Source: Eutypa lata (Eukaryota; Ascomycota; Sordariomycetes; Xylariales; Diatrypaceae). Taken from it: a stretch of DNA of 64,000 bases. The notes beneath the pieces are model-generated. The model saw only the letters and a program-made list of their open reading frames with translations, was not told the origin of the DNA and ran no database searches. The DNA lies in contig JAKULF010000005.1 in assembly GCA_022661535.1 (NCBI GenBank), positions 4,836,001 through 4,900,000 on the forward strand, written 5' to 3'. Shown here one piece after another: positions 23,096-35,585 of the stretch; position 1 is the first letter of the stretch; each line of letters starts with the position of its first letter. Position numbers and translations under genes: made by a program.

Positions 23096-26000
23096 CATAC
23101 AGGGTTACATTATAGGATGGTTTCAGATGTGCCCCTGTCTCTTATTCCTATAATAGCATGTGGATGGCAATAAAAACTTCGAGATCAGCTTGCTTTTATA
23201 GGCTTTCTATAGCTATATACCATGTGACATTGTCATGGTTTACCCCTCACCTAATTACGTGAACATCATACACCTATCCCAGATGAAGATACTGTACACC
23301 TTGGGTAGATCTCTCATAAATACTTGATTAGAGGAACCGAGCTATGCTCTTAAACTGTTGGCTGCTGCTGTTGATTATGATGGAAGATGGCGACGGTAGT
23401 CTCCATCATCAGAATCCCTTGACAGTATACAGAGCCCTGGTCTTGAAGCCCTAGGTGATTTTTATCTTTCCATGACAGTACTCTTCGTTCGGATATCATT
23501 TCCGCCATCTCAGTCATTGCCCCTCCCTAGCAGTAGTACATTTTGCTTATTATCCCTACCCATGAAAAGGGGATTCAGTCTATCCACTTCAACAAATTGC
23601 TCCACACCACGAGAATCACAATTACACTTGCCTTCATCACTTGCATACTATCCGTTACTGTCTTGGACTGGACGGCAGAAGGTGCTAGGCGAAGTCCGAA
23701 AGGAGAGACAAGATAAGAGCTGGCAGTTATTAATAGACCCTTGACGCCATTCTTGCCAATATAACTTTACGGTTTATATTAAAAACTAGACCAAACACGA
23801 ACTTGGTATCATTAGAAACAGCGGAGACCTGCAATGAGACCAAAAATGATGACGGGCATTAGCGCTATCTGGACTTCAATTACCAGATTTTCTGCTTAAA
23901 GAACGAATCCCTGTCTTAACTAGTCTTGTGACGGGAGGCCGGCAGAAATCATACAGGCGGGCCGTATCATGGAAGCATCCCGCTTGTGTGTTGTAGCCTC
24001 ATCCGAAGCCGAAGCCCCAGTTTCTCAGATGCACCGCTCCCTTCTTGGACTACCATAAGGGAAGTTATAAGCTGTCTGACCATTGCCAACTGCATCGAGC
24101 TCAGCTCCCATCACCATTCACTTTATCCCTCTTTCCTACATCTAAGCATTAAACGAGCCTAGGACAATCACCCGGTAAAACCTAGAAATATGAGTAATAC
24201 AATTATCTATACGATACACGTTGTCTCCTGTCCTATATGCTGCTCTTATGACACTGTTGCTACGCTTTTTAAGAAGCAAGGCTGGGAATCTTCATCATAT
24301 GTGCGTCTCAGGGATTATCATTAACAGTTTAGCCAAGACTTTCGAAGCCTGCTAAAGTAACAAATTCATGATCCTGAAATCCTTCGGGTTCCTTGGCTGG
24401 GCAATCACGCTCATCCACTTCACTCATATCCAAGTTCATTAAGACTATGATATGGCCAATTTTAGGAAGGGAACTTCTATTTCTGCTGATCGATGTATGT
24501 AGTTACATACGCCCAACTACAGCAACATGGAGGGTCAGTTGACTAAAGGCTTACCTGATGAGACGTGAAGTCAAAGGTAAAGGCGGTATTGCACCTGCTT
24601 GAGATCTTCAAGACAAGAGTCACGATGCGTGTATTCCATGCGTGGATTCGCATCGTGCAGGAAGTAGATGCGAGAAGTGGTAGGAATTATGTGACTTTGT
24701 TGGAGTACAATGTATGTTCTGCAGCGATATTCTTCAACAACACACGTTGCCTGCATCCCCAGCACCCCTCCTGAGATTTCCAAACGAGATACCCCTTGGC
24801 TAGAAAGACTCGAAAAAAACCTGATATCATCAACTGATCCTGAAGTCGGAATCTACCATTGGACCGCGTGGCTCTCCCGGCTGTGCATACAAAGCAACAA
24901 TAAATAATAAGACAGAGAAATATGACAATACGAAAAGATGACAGGTCTGTTCTGAAGACCCGGGTGCTATAATCCGTCGGCACAAGTGCTGACGGATGAG
25001 CATACGCACAAATAGGATATCAAGTCAAGGGACCGATGTCGCGGCCCGCACATTACTAGCCCAATTTACGGATGTAACTGGACCTCCTTCCGGAGCTGAG
25101 ATTCATGGAGCTATGATGCAACTGGTGTTGTCTCTATGCAATACCTGGTTGATGGGTATAGTCTCGTACTCAATATTGAGCCCTTTTAAGATCTTCACGC
25201 ACACATATGTATGTCATTGACATCTATCGAGGCGAGAGCGGAAAGCAGGGTCCATTGACCAAAAGAAAAGCATTGCACCCATGACGGCTGACATGCATTA
25301 TTAGCTGATTAGGCTACAGACATGACTCCTAAGCCCAAAGACAATCGATTAGCTGGGGAAGCGTTGCCAAGACTGAGTATAAGCCACTGATACCAAGTGC
25401 CAGGTTCAAAGACAGGCTTATTTTTATGCACGAGCATGCTTCTGGGAAGTGCCTTGATGAGGTGGTAGATATAGTTACTTCTACCTACATATGTAAGTTT
25501 AAGTACTTAGCAAATCTTGAAGTTACCAACGGGTTACCCTCCTAGACAATCCTAGATCACATACGTACATACCGTATTGTCTTCGTTAACTCCAACACTA
25601 ATTAGTGACACAACGGCGCGCAATACGGGGAGGGCATGCTTCAAAATGTGACTGTACGATGCACACTTTGAAGACTAAAAAGCCCTGTCCAAAAATTGGC
25701 TTGAATGGCACACGGAATGTCAGTGGCTGTCATCTGTTGAAAGCCGCTGTGACAGCTGGTTTTGGACGGGATGACCTGCATTCCCTGCATTCAATCTGGA
25801 CCCCTCTAGGCCTGAATAATACCGGGTTGGCCCCCACACAGCAACGAGAATTCCGGGTAGGTGGTATTTAGGTATATTTTGTATATTTGGTATAGGCATC
25901 GCCAAGATCTACTTCGTACATGGGAACATACCCTACAGCATCATATGTAGTGATGACCCCTGTATTGTCCTGTCTACAGAGCTGCCAGAGCTCGTAGCTA

Positions 26001-26647
26001 CGGCTTCTATCACTCCGTCCAGAGCAAGGACTGCATCTGTATTTCTCGATTCGTGTCTATACATCGGGCGTGGCTTCAAGCCATCCGCATCCATCGTGAA
26101 CTTTGTTAAGCCATCCCCCCCCTTTCCCCAACACTATGCTGCTACGACCGCCACATAATCAGATACGACCTGGATCTTGCATATCATTTTTCTAAGATAG
26201 CTTGCTTCGTTCCATTGGAGCAAATAATTATAATGAAGGGTTTACTAATCCGCGGAACAAGGGGTGGGTGTTATAACATTTGCTATGGGAAGAGAATTAG
26301 GCTCGACTCGCCGATACCACCTCTCTACAGATTATCGCCCCCTGAATGGCCGAGGAGGAGTCTTGGGAGCCATATGACAGGTTATGCTGCCTTGTCTAAT
26401 TATTATAAAGGTCGATTCTTCTCGAGCTCGGGATGATCTTTGCCTTTCTCAATGTATCTGGGGGTGATGAAATTCTAGAACAAGTTGTTGTAGCTGCAAA
26501 CCCTTTCCTATCGACGAGGAATAGTTGTACGACATATAAAGGATCTCATTGAATCCCTTCCTGTCCCACACCGTTCTTCCTAGCGAGGGCTTTCTATTCT
26601 AGATAGTCTTTGCATAGAGTTGAGCTCCCTGCAGGCATCCAATCGCG

Positions 26648-27993
26648 ATGTCGTCCGATGCTCTCTCACGCCAAGTCCCTATCAACGGCACCATCTCGTA
26701 CGTGGTGCCTCCGGGGAGTGAGACAAACTACTACTACATACCAATCTCAAACGTACGCCACGATAAGTACTCGGCGGTCTTAGCGTGATTCAAGCTGACA
26801 TACTCTGGCCTAGCTGCCGTTCCAAACGTCGTGGCAGCAACTCAAAGACCATGTACGAACCGTGTGCTCCTCGGTGGAGCGAGTTGAGATATTCGGCGGT
26901 AGCACGTCTGGCTGGGTGTGCGTCAAAGGCCGCGATAATTTCGACGCAGCTATGAGTGTGTCTATGCTTCCTCGATTCACAATACCATAGGGTGTTGCAT
27001 ATTGATGCTATATTAGGCCTCTTTGGAAACGGCACTTTCAACGGGAGGTGTATCTTCGCGGACGGGCGTAATGCTACACAGCAAACCCTCATAAAGGATG
27101 TAGAGGGATCGCACCACCATAAATCACGGCCATTGACTCATTGCCCACCTAGCTCTTCTGGCATGATGTCACCAACAGGCTCAGAATTTACACAAGTATG
27201 CCGCTCGTCGTTCTCAACTTTTCAATCACCCCAAGCTGACATTTCTGGATGATAGTGGCCATCTACTACTCCAACCTGCTCGCTTAGCCCGGCAGGGGAA
27301 TACCAGTCTCATGGACCTGTATACAGTTATGGCGAGATGTTCACTGGGTGGTCCCCTGAAGCAGCAGCAGCAGCAGCTGGCAACTATGCAGACCAGCCGC
27401 ACTACAATCCCGTAGCTATGGAGCAGTACCCCTACGATGCGAGCTACCACAGTGCACAGCAATACCAAGTCAGTCCCAATGGGTATCCCTACGCGGACTA
27501 CATTTCGACCGAATCCTACAGCACTGGTGCTGGCGTCGTTCACACAACGAAGCGCAAGATCATCATCAGGCACCTCCCGTCGTGGGCTACAGTGAATCAG
27601 GTACAAGATCTCATCCGGCATAAAACCGGCATCAGTGCTGATAAGATTCAGCAAATCGACCTTCCACTAGCGGATGGTAACAAGACGAACAGAGGGTATG
27701 CGACGATCACCCTCGAGACGGAGGATTCCGCTTCTAGAGCGATCCGAAAGCTTCATGGATACAAATACGACAGCCGCACCCTCACCGTCGAGCATACTAA
27801 GGAGGGTGTATCAGAGAACGAGGGCTACCGCCCACGAGCAACTAAGCCCCACCGAGATACGAGAGAGAAACGTGACAAGAAGGAGAGCTCGTCCCATCAT
27901 TCTTCCTCTACGGTAGACAAGAAGGGTAGCAAGTCGCATCATCACAAGTCGGACGTGATCATCGCACATGGTACCTCTCCGGCCTTCAAGTAG
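26648..27993 (+). CDS. RNA-binding protein with two RRM domains
   Basis: Likely an RNA-binding protein of the fungal two-RRM type; targets unknown. Four exons, 26648-26752, 26814-26955, 27017-27195 and 27256-27993, are split by three introns of 60-61 bp, two with a CTGAC branch site, and join in frame to 387 aa. RRM1 runs over exons 1-3: YYIPISNLPFQTSWQQLK (RNP2-like, across the first junction), WVCVKGRDNFDAA, then GRCIFADGRN. The middle is Ser/Pro- and Tyr/Gln-rich with an alanine run (about 27360). RRM2 (about residues 215-300) has KIIIRHLPSWA (RNP2) and RGYATITLETE (RNP1). The tail is Arg/Lys/Ser/His-rich, suggesting nuclear location. Start: the first ATG giving MSSDALSRQV, with no in-frame ATG needed upstream. 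Confidence 0.88.
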
Positions 27994-28278
27994 GTGGACG
28001 CTACCACCAACCTCGCTAGGCAAGGTGTACAACTCACAATGACGGTGATTGGTCGGCTTGTGGCCCTTCCATTCTGTTTTCTTTTTTCTTTTTCCCTGGG
28101 GAGGATATCTTCTTTCTTCGAGCGGGCGTTCGTACGTGAGAAGGCGGCCATTGTCATTCCTTCAGACGTATCTATCTATCTATCTTACCGGGAGGCAAGG
28201 TTTGGGAGGTTCGCTGCTATTCGTGGAGTCTAATAAGCGCTGTCGCACTGCCCAAAAATGTAACTACTTCCCCCACAC

Positions 28279-28298
28279 CGTACGTACGTACGTACGTA
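28279..28298. repeat. (CGTA)5 microsatellite
   Basis: Five perfect CGTA units; the sequence is nearly self-complementary. Confidence 0.85.
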
Positions 28299-28915
28299 CC
28301 TGAATGGAAAATCTTTCCCTGTTCGTATCCGAATTTATACATCTAGTTGCCACTTGAACCATCATAATGTTTACTCCTCATGGACATGCGTTAGGTAGGA
28401 CTCAAGCTTGGCTTTCCGCCGGCCAGCCCCCTAAAAGGGGGAGGAGAGAGGGGTTTCCTAGTCAGACGTCAGATCAGATATGTTTTCCCATTAACCCGGT
28501 TCCCTCTAGGGTCCCTATGTCTCTATGTCTCTCTCTCAACATCTTCCTTAGGAACCCCCACCCATCCCGCGCTGGGAGATGAGCCGCACGACCGGAAAGG
28601 AAGTCCGGTGCTGCAGGACGGGTCGGCAAAAATCAAAACCGGACAAGACAGTCCAGACGACATGAGACGCAACCTTCTCTTCCTTGTTATTGGAAAACCA
28701 CTACGGTACCTAGTAGCCGCTGTCAAAAAGCCCGCCGGGGACATTGACGCTCTCTTTCTCGTCTTCGTCAACCCGAGCGAGCTGTCATATCTCATGTTCT
28801 GGGGGGTTCCGTTTCCGTTTCCGTTTCTCTCTTCTCGGCGGGCGGGCGGACGGGCAAGCCGATATATCGTTTCGTCGAGTTGTCGCGTCGTATTAGAAGA
28901 CGGGGGGATACAAAC

Positions 28916-28932
28916 TTTTTTTTTTTTTTTTT
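28916..28932. repeat. T17 homopolymer
   Basis: Seventeen consecutive T on the plus strand followed by GGG. Confidence 0.85.
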
Positions 28933-30804
28933 GGGTTCGTCCTCGGTTTCGTGGCAGAGGAAAGAAAAAAATGCCGCCCCCCCATACATATGCAGGTAGA
29001 AAAGGGGCATAATGTAATGGGTAGAACCAGGGCAGTGGCGTCCCGAACGCCCATTATATCCAGAGCCCAGGAGACGCGACGAAGAGGAGACGAAGTCGTT
29101 ACTCTCCCGTTGCACAAAATGAGACCTGTCAATGCAGGTTTCCGAGGACAAGGGTCGTTAGTAGCCTGCGGGCTGTTTTTCTCTCTTTTTCGTTCTCCCG
29201 TTTTTACTTGTTCGTACTTTTTTTGTTTTTGGTTCTGACGTCGGATGCTTATGCCCTATCAGCCCAAGCCTCCCCCAGAATACGCATAAAACCTATGTAC
29301 ATGCCTAGATAGGTAAAAATGCCAGCACGCTTCCCTCGGCGTACATCATGTTGTGATCCCGTCGAACCCCCACCCATCACTCTGACATACTCTATCTACC
29401 TACCCACATACATATTCTACATTCATACGTACTTGGCCTCCCTATGCGCTAATTATGTCACTTGGAGAGTGTATCGCAGACTGGCCTGCCGCTTACCTAC
29501 ATATGATGTACGTCTATGATTGTTCGCATTCTTCATATTTACATCTAGTTCGTCATATTTTTTCTAACTGCATACGTACGCACACACATGTATCTATACA
29601 CCATGATGTATGCAGGTAGATCCAGATGTCAACCGAACCGGGTTTGTCGGTCGTTCGTCCCCGCCGCCGTTGCGACGCTGACTATTCTACGATCGGTCGT
29701 TTCTTACCTACAGCCTGAACCAGGTATTGATCGGGCTTGCCTGATGCTACTCTCTTTTTTTTTCCCTTTCTTTCATGTTGCATTACGTTCCCGTATATTG
29801 GCTCTGACTCCTTTCCCAGTCTTCCCCGTCTCTAGTCGCAGATCCGGGGAGGAGGCCCGACCCGTAGGTAGTGTCTCCCTACCTTCTTCCACCCCCCGGT
29901 CTCGACCGTTAAACCGGGCGCGCCCACGCATACACTTTGCATACATATGTAACAAGCCTATGTACATCATCGATATGCAGGCCACCCCCTTTGGTAAGCC
30001 TGGCGCCACGGTTCGTTCGTAATGGGATATGCAGCTGTCAAAAAAGTGTGTCTGAGCTCTCGGTGAAGCTCCTACCCTACACCGTCTAACTAGGCAGTTG
30101 GTTGACCTGCCGTTGAGGAATACCCAAAACTCTCCAATTAATATATACACATATATTCCCTGTTTCTGGAGAGTCGTGACACTGTTATCACCTAGATATA
30201 TGTAGCTAGATAAACCCCCGGTCACTCGGCCCTTCTCATATGATATGTCAGCCAGCACCTGTTTCCTCCTCTGGTTGCATCCAGACCCTTGTCGGTAAAT
30301 ACGGGGATGCGGAGGAAAGGGGGGTTCACCGGGGGATATAGGGAGAGGGATCTCATAAATCCCATATAATCCCGGGGCTCTCTCTGCCCTGCACCGGGAC
30401 CGGATAGGACACCCGAAGGAGGGACCCTCTTCAGCCCTGCTGGCGGATACGCATGAACATTCGGATAGTTAACCTGGACTCCAACCCACATACCGAGATC
30501 GTGACAGACATACATAGCTAGATGTATATTTACATACATACATATAGGAAGCGGCTTAGACGACGGTCGTCACAGCATTTCTTTTCCCGATCCCCGGATT
30601 TCCCCATACATACATACATACATCCATACATATTTCTAACTTACTAATCCAGCTATCTACATAATCTAGCACTTCCATCCGTTCTTCTACTCTCCACAGA
30701 AGAATAAGAAAAGGGAGGGAGTCTGGGGGTGTGGGGATCTCCAAATGCTGCTGCTGCTGTTGTGGAACTTTGCTTACGTATACGCGCATGTTCTTTAAGC
30801 CACA

Positions 30805-30826
30805 CGAGCGAGCGAGCGAGCGAGCG
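30805..30826. repeat. (CGAG)n microsatellite
   Basis: Five CGAG units plus CG. Confidence 0.85.
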
Positions 30827-30920
30827 CAAATCGGTCGGTCGTCTGAGTGGCCGCGTCGGAGGGGATCTCGAACAACCCATGCGAGGCGCTGCCATCGAGC
30901 GGGCGTTTGGAGGTAGGTAT

Positions 30921-30944
30921 CCATCCATCCATCCATCCATCCAT
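30921..30944. repeat. (CCAT)6 microsatellite
   Basis: Six perfect CCAT units. Confidence 0.85.
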
Positions 30945-32028
30945 ATGTGTCTGTATGTGTGACAGCAGGTCTGACGGGCAGAGTGACGGGCAGGTAGATA
31001 GGCATGTAAGGTAATTAACTGAAGTAGCCTCCATACGAGAGCCCATTGGGCAGAGGGTAAAAAAATACCTCCTAGCCAAACGAAAAGAAAATGTGGCTTG
31101 CTGTGCTATGCTGCGGGGTTCAAAAATAGCATGTTTATGTCATGTTAGGTATGTCGTGCTATGTCCGTCCGTCTAGATGGATAAATGAGCAAGGGAAGCA
31201 AGCACAAGGGCTATTTTATTTAACTATATATTTCATATTTCAATCTCGCCACCGGGCGAATGAGTGGGTGTTGTTTATATCGATGTGTGTGTGTGGTAAG
31301 GTGGAACTGGGCTCTATGCTATATCGAATCCTGCAAGCCCCTTCACCGGTTTCCTTTCTCGCAAGGTCCCCTGGATTTGGGGGGTAGGTGGGGGGGGGGG
31401 ATAGCTACTTAACCAAATAAACGAAAGTTGACGGGGGTCAAACGCTCCAGTGCTCTTATTCCCATGTTCTGATTTAAAGAAGAAATCCACGAATGGTGTT
31501 TCTTGAAATGCTTGCGCACAATGTCTTTGGGACATGCCGGAATTTCCTGCTTACTTACCATAGCTCCTTGCATGAACACATATCTTTGATAGTGCTGGCG
31601 AATGTGTGCTGTTAAAAGCAAGAATATTTATGGCGTGCAGAATTTGGTAAGAGCTTATGAGACACTGAGCTCACTCACACAGATAGACATATGCACAGCT
31701 TGTTTTAAAAGAAGAGGGTCGGTTGATAAATACAATCGCAACTAAGGGGCTCCATAGCGGGCCAATGTAATCGCGTCTAAGCTAAGCTTGAGGGGATATG
31801 GGTAAAATAGTAGCAAATTCCTCCCTCGGGAACACAATGGGCACCGTAAACTCAGCAACCCAGATAATTAATATACAAAGCAAACCTTCCCTTGACCCAT
31901 GCGTATCTCTCCCGCGAGGCCGTCCATTCATAAATGAGAGTGCATGCAGAGCCCAACCATCCAGATAGCAAACTCGCGATGTGTTTCGGTGAGCAATTGG
32001 TATTCTAGGATTCACCCCTAGTCTCGGT

Positions 32029-35000
32029 TTAGCTTGAGGAGTACTCAGACTCGGATTTGATGGATTCGTCTCTGTCTGCGGGAGATGCGGGGGGCAACGA
32101 CTCGGTGTTGACCTGCAAAGCTTGCTCAAAAAGACCATCCAGGCGTCCAAGAAGTAGGGCCACTTCGTCCTGGGCGATCTTCAAATCTTTTGCTACGTCG
32201 CGTTCGGTGGTGGCGTTAGAGTAGTCTGTTTTCACTTTGTCCACGATACCGGTAGCTTGTCTCTTTAGTTCGGTTTGCAGGTAACCACACAGTTCCTTAA
32301 GGCTGCATTTCACCGGTTTAGCTGCCGCGTTGAAGATTGTCGATCCGTCTTTCCGGATATTTGTGTCCATTATTCTCTTCATACGCTCGAAGCAGCCACG
32401 GCCTGTAGCTTCGTTAGTTTAATGCATGGAATAATGCTTCTCACGTCCAGTGACACTTACCATTCTCTCTAACGCACTGTTCATAAGTCTTTGACATAGC
32501 TTCCTGGATTGCAGGGTGGAATTCTCGATTGGCTTCCCGCTGCTGCCTACTGATGTCGTTATCAACGGCCCTGACCATGTGAGTGAGGCCCGCGACACGA
32601 GCCGTCAGCTGGGCTTGGAGTGAAAGGATGTTGCCAAGTGTGATTCTCTGTTGGAATTTGGTTTTGATGGTCTTATGAAAAGACCGTAGTGACTTCTCAG
32701 CAACATCTCTGAACTTCTCCAGTGCGTCTGGTATCTTCTTGTCGAAGCTCCGGTTCCAAGTATGGGCAAGTTCCTCCTTTAGAGGATATAAGAGATCTGT
32801 TCACGATGTAAGCTCAAGTACTAGTCGAACAAATTGTGGTGGTAAGGAAAGTTCGAAAGTGTAATCGTCACATAGGAAACGCAATGTCAAGTCCTTAATA
32901 CGCACCTTCGTTGAAGTCGTGATGACCGAGCTTCCCCGAAAACACACCCCTAATTGGTTAGTATACATATATTATAAGGCGCTGGGGATAGCTTACGACC
33001 GGCGGCAAATAGCTTTATATGAATTATGAGATAAGCCAGCACCCCCTTCACTGCGTGAATGCCACATTTGAGCAGTTTTGGGTGCTTGCTTTGTAGCTGT
33101 ATCGACGGAATGACGTAGTCGCTTGGAAAGCTTGGATGCAAGGATATGATTGCAGGTTCCGATGAACTCAGCTACGGCCTCTCTGAACTCCTACATAATG
33201 TTAGCAAAAGTAGGCGGCGAATATAGTAGAAGAGAAATATAAAAGTACCTTATCTAGTGCCAGCAAGGCGTATCGTATAGAAGCTTCCCGAGACCGCTTC
33301 TCTTTATAGGTAAGGTAAGCATTGCCCTCATCTTTCATTACCCACATGCGTAGGGAGTTCATATTCTGAAGGAAGCCGTTCAAAAATTCATCACATGCGT
33401 TGGCGCGTTGGCTCTCTGTAATTTCCTTCGCATACGAGATAAGTTGGGGTATTCCAGTTGCTTCGCAATTTTCAAACCCAACCGTCCTAGCGTTGCATTT
33501 GTCTGCATCACAGAGCAACTGGTATGCTTGGCTACTGACACAAAGCACTGGTAATTCGTCCGCTACCTTGTCGTAATCTTGAAGATCTTCTTCAGGGTCG
33601 AACTGATCTGGGTTTTCTTGCTGGGAAACGTCCTGGTCATAACTATGCTTGCATTAGTTTTAATCTTACTATAGTAGAAGGAGTGGAATATACTCTTTCG
33701 CATTCAAAGCGTAGTCTCTTCGAAGTGTATCGCAGGCATATTCATTCCGTTTGCGAATGCATGAAACCGCCAACTTTCTCTTCGCCTTTGCGAAGGATTC
33801 GGTGAGCTTCGTGTGCTCGGTTTCACTACTTTCAATCCGTTTGTCTAACTCTCCTTTCTCCTTGATTGCGTCATCTTCTCTTGATTTGTAAAACTTAATC
33901 ATGGATCGGATTTGTTTCCCATCTAATGACTCGGTTTCTGCCAAGGGAGGCTCATCTTTCTTCAGTTGGTTCAAGAGTTCGTCAACTGTGGGATGCTCAT
34001 TGACATCCTTCTTTCCTTTACCAGCAGTTACCTTCGGGCGTTTGCTAGCTCTGGTGCTGCGGCCACTGGCCTTGCGCTTTCTGGGCTTTATGAGCGATGC
34101 GTGAACGGCTTTACCGTCATTCTGGTAGGCTTCCAGCGTTTCCCATTCCGAGATGAATCCTCCGAGCCTATCGATAAACTCAAAAAGAGTATCAGAGTAT
34201 ACTTTATCGTGTTCTACTTGCACTTGGCCAGACGCTTCCCATTTCTTTAGTGCTTTCACCTTTTTGTGCACTCGCGCCTTTTCGCTTTTCAGACCCAGGG
34301 TCTCAGCGGCTTGATTAATGTTGATATCGTCTGTTTTAGTGCAGACGTATGAGATATTGCTAAGGTTGCCATCAAACTGAAGCTGCTGCGTTAATGATTG
34401 GCTGAGAAGATCTCGCGCGCATTTGTCATCTGCAGCCCGTTGAACATTGGTAACGATCCATATACCGTTGCACTTCGAAATGTACTTGCCGGCTATGGCT
34501 GCGCGGGCAGCGTTCGAGTCTTGGATACCGGGCTGTATTTGTTAGTAGAAATATACTTCACAATATGATACATTCTCCGAACTTACCAAATCAACAAGGA
34601 CAGCGCCTGTCGACAACACATCCGCTTTCGTCTGGATCTTGACTACTTTGATTAATGGCCATAACTCCATTCTCCGTTTTTCTGTGGTAGGCTCCTGCTC
34701 GACGTGATGATTATCATCGCTGTCTGATTCATCATCACTATCATCTTGTAAGCTGTCGACACTGTGTTCGTCATCTTCGTCATGAGCCATATCTCTATTT
34801 TTTGTTGCTGAAAGCTCCTGTTTGCTGTCAATGTAGACTTGGATCTCTTTATGAAACGCCTTAGCTGTTTCACTGTATATCGTCTTAGGACCACGGAGGA
34901 AGCTTGTTACTTCAGGATCATTCGCTAAAGTCTCTGCGTTGGTTCGAGCAAGATCTTCTTTGGTGATGTCGGGGTAAACGGCTTTGATCTTTGCCCATGC

Positions 35001-35585
35001 TACTCCTGCATCAGTTTTAGCGTTGCTTGCATCCCGCGTTAGCTTGCCATCTGATTCCACGAGATCACCGAAGAGTTGATCAAGCTCATAACGCCAATCG
35101 TCCATAGAGATGAATTCTATATTTCCAATGTACCGCTTTTGGGGATCCTCGGAGGGGTTCCAGGAGATTTCGGTGACCACGGCTGTACATGCTCGCACGC
35201 AGTTTGTCGGCACCAATTGAGCTTCCCCAAGAAGTGTGTTGATAAGAGTGCTCTTGCCGTGTCCAGTTGGGCCCATGATCCCCAAGATATACTCTGGTGT
35301 TTTGGCTTGTAGCATGAGGTTGTTTAGTGGTTCCATCCAGTAAGTTGCATCTTGGTTGTGCTTAACTTGTTTGAGACGTTGGATAACGTCGTTTATGACA
35401 TTGGTACCAATCTGAGTGTAGCGTTCAAGGTCCTTCGCCGAAGTTGATGCCATAGCTCTTCGTAGGCTAGGAAAAACGTGCTCGCCATTTTCATCATTGG
35501 CAGCGTCCATTGACTCGGAAGAGGTAGACTCTCTCTTGACACGTGAATGACCTGCTACGGTCTGGTCTCTAGATGTGTCTTGCAT
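32029..35585 (-). CDS. large GTPase, dynamin-like / nuclear GTPase SLIP-GC type
   Basis: A large P-loop GTPase resembling the SLIP-GC family, which is multiplied in many filamentous fungi; its role there is not settled. Seven exons, 35585-34587, 34532-33694, 33642-33249, 33190-32997, 32949-32906, 32796-32461 and 32402-32029, join in frame to 1059 aa. G1 is GPTGHGKST (105-113), G2 a Thr in CTAVVTEI, G3 DLPG (332-335, made by the first splice) and G4 TKTD (398-401). An acidic, Asp/Ser-rich insertion precedes G3. A Lys/Arg cluster (KPRKRKAS..SKRPKV) in exon 2 looks like a bipartite nuclear signal, with coiled-coil-like helices after it. The segment YKAICRRSGVF depends on using the GTAAGC donor at the end of exon 4. 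The C-terminus is Ser/Glu-rich. The gene sits alone, with 4 kb of empty sequence downstream and 1.4 kb upstream. Confidence 0.88.

Larger units (their letters stand above)
22947..26647. other. intergenic, no gene recognised
   Basis: About 3.7 kb downstream of the truncated WD40 gene and upstream of the RRM gene. It contains a 9-bp hairpin (22998-23020) and a 16-bp palindrome (23080-23095) just after the WD40 frame. Scattered frames of 60-100 codons on both strands have no domain. No remnant of further WD40 blades was found. The last few hundred bases should be the RRM gene promoter and leader. Confidence 0.55.
27994..32028. other. intergenic, no gene recognised
   Basis: About 4 kb between the 3' ends of the RRM and GTPase genes, so no promoter is required here. 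It is rich in simple repeats: CGTA5 (28279-28298), T17 (28916-28932), CATA units (about 30605-30626), CGAG units (30805-30826) and CCAT6 (30921-30944). Overlapping frames of 70-160 codons occur on both strands but have no domain and include homopolymer tracts. Confidence 0.55.

Noticed and set aside
28608..29012. 134-codon frame
   Set aside because: Runs through the T17 homopolymer (poly-Phe) and has no similarity I recognise.
29773..30258. 161-codon minus-strand frame
   Set aside because: Overlapped by another long frame on the plus strand; no domain; repeat-rich neighbourhood.
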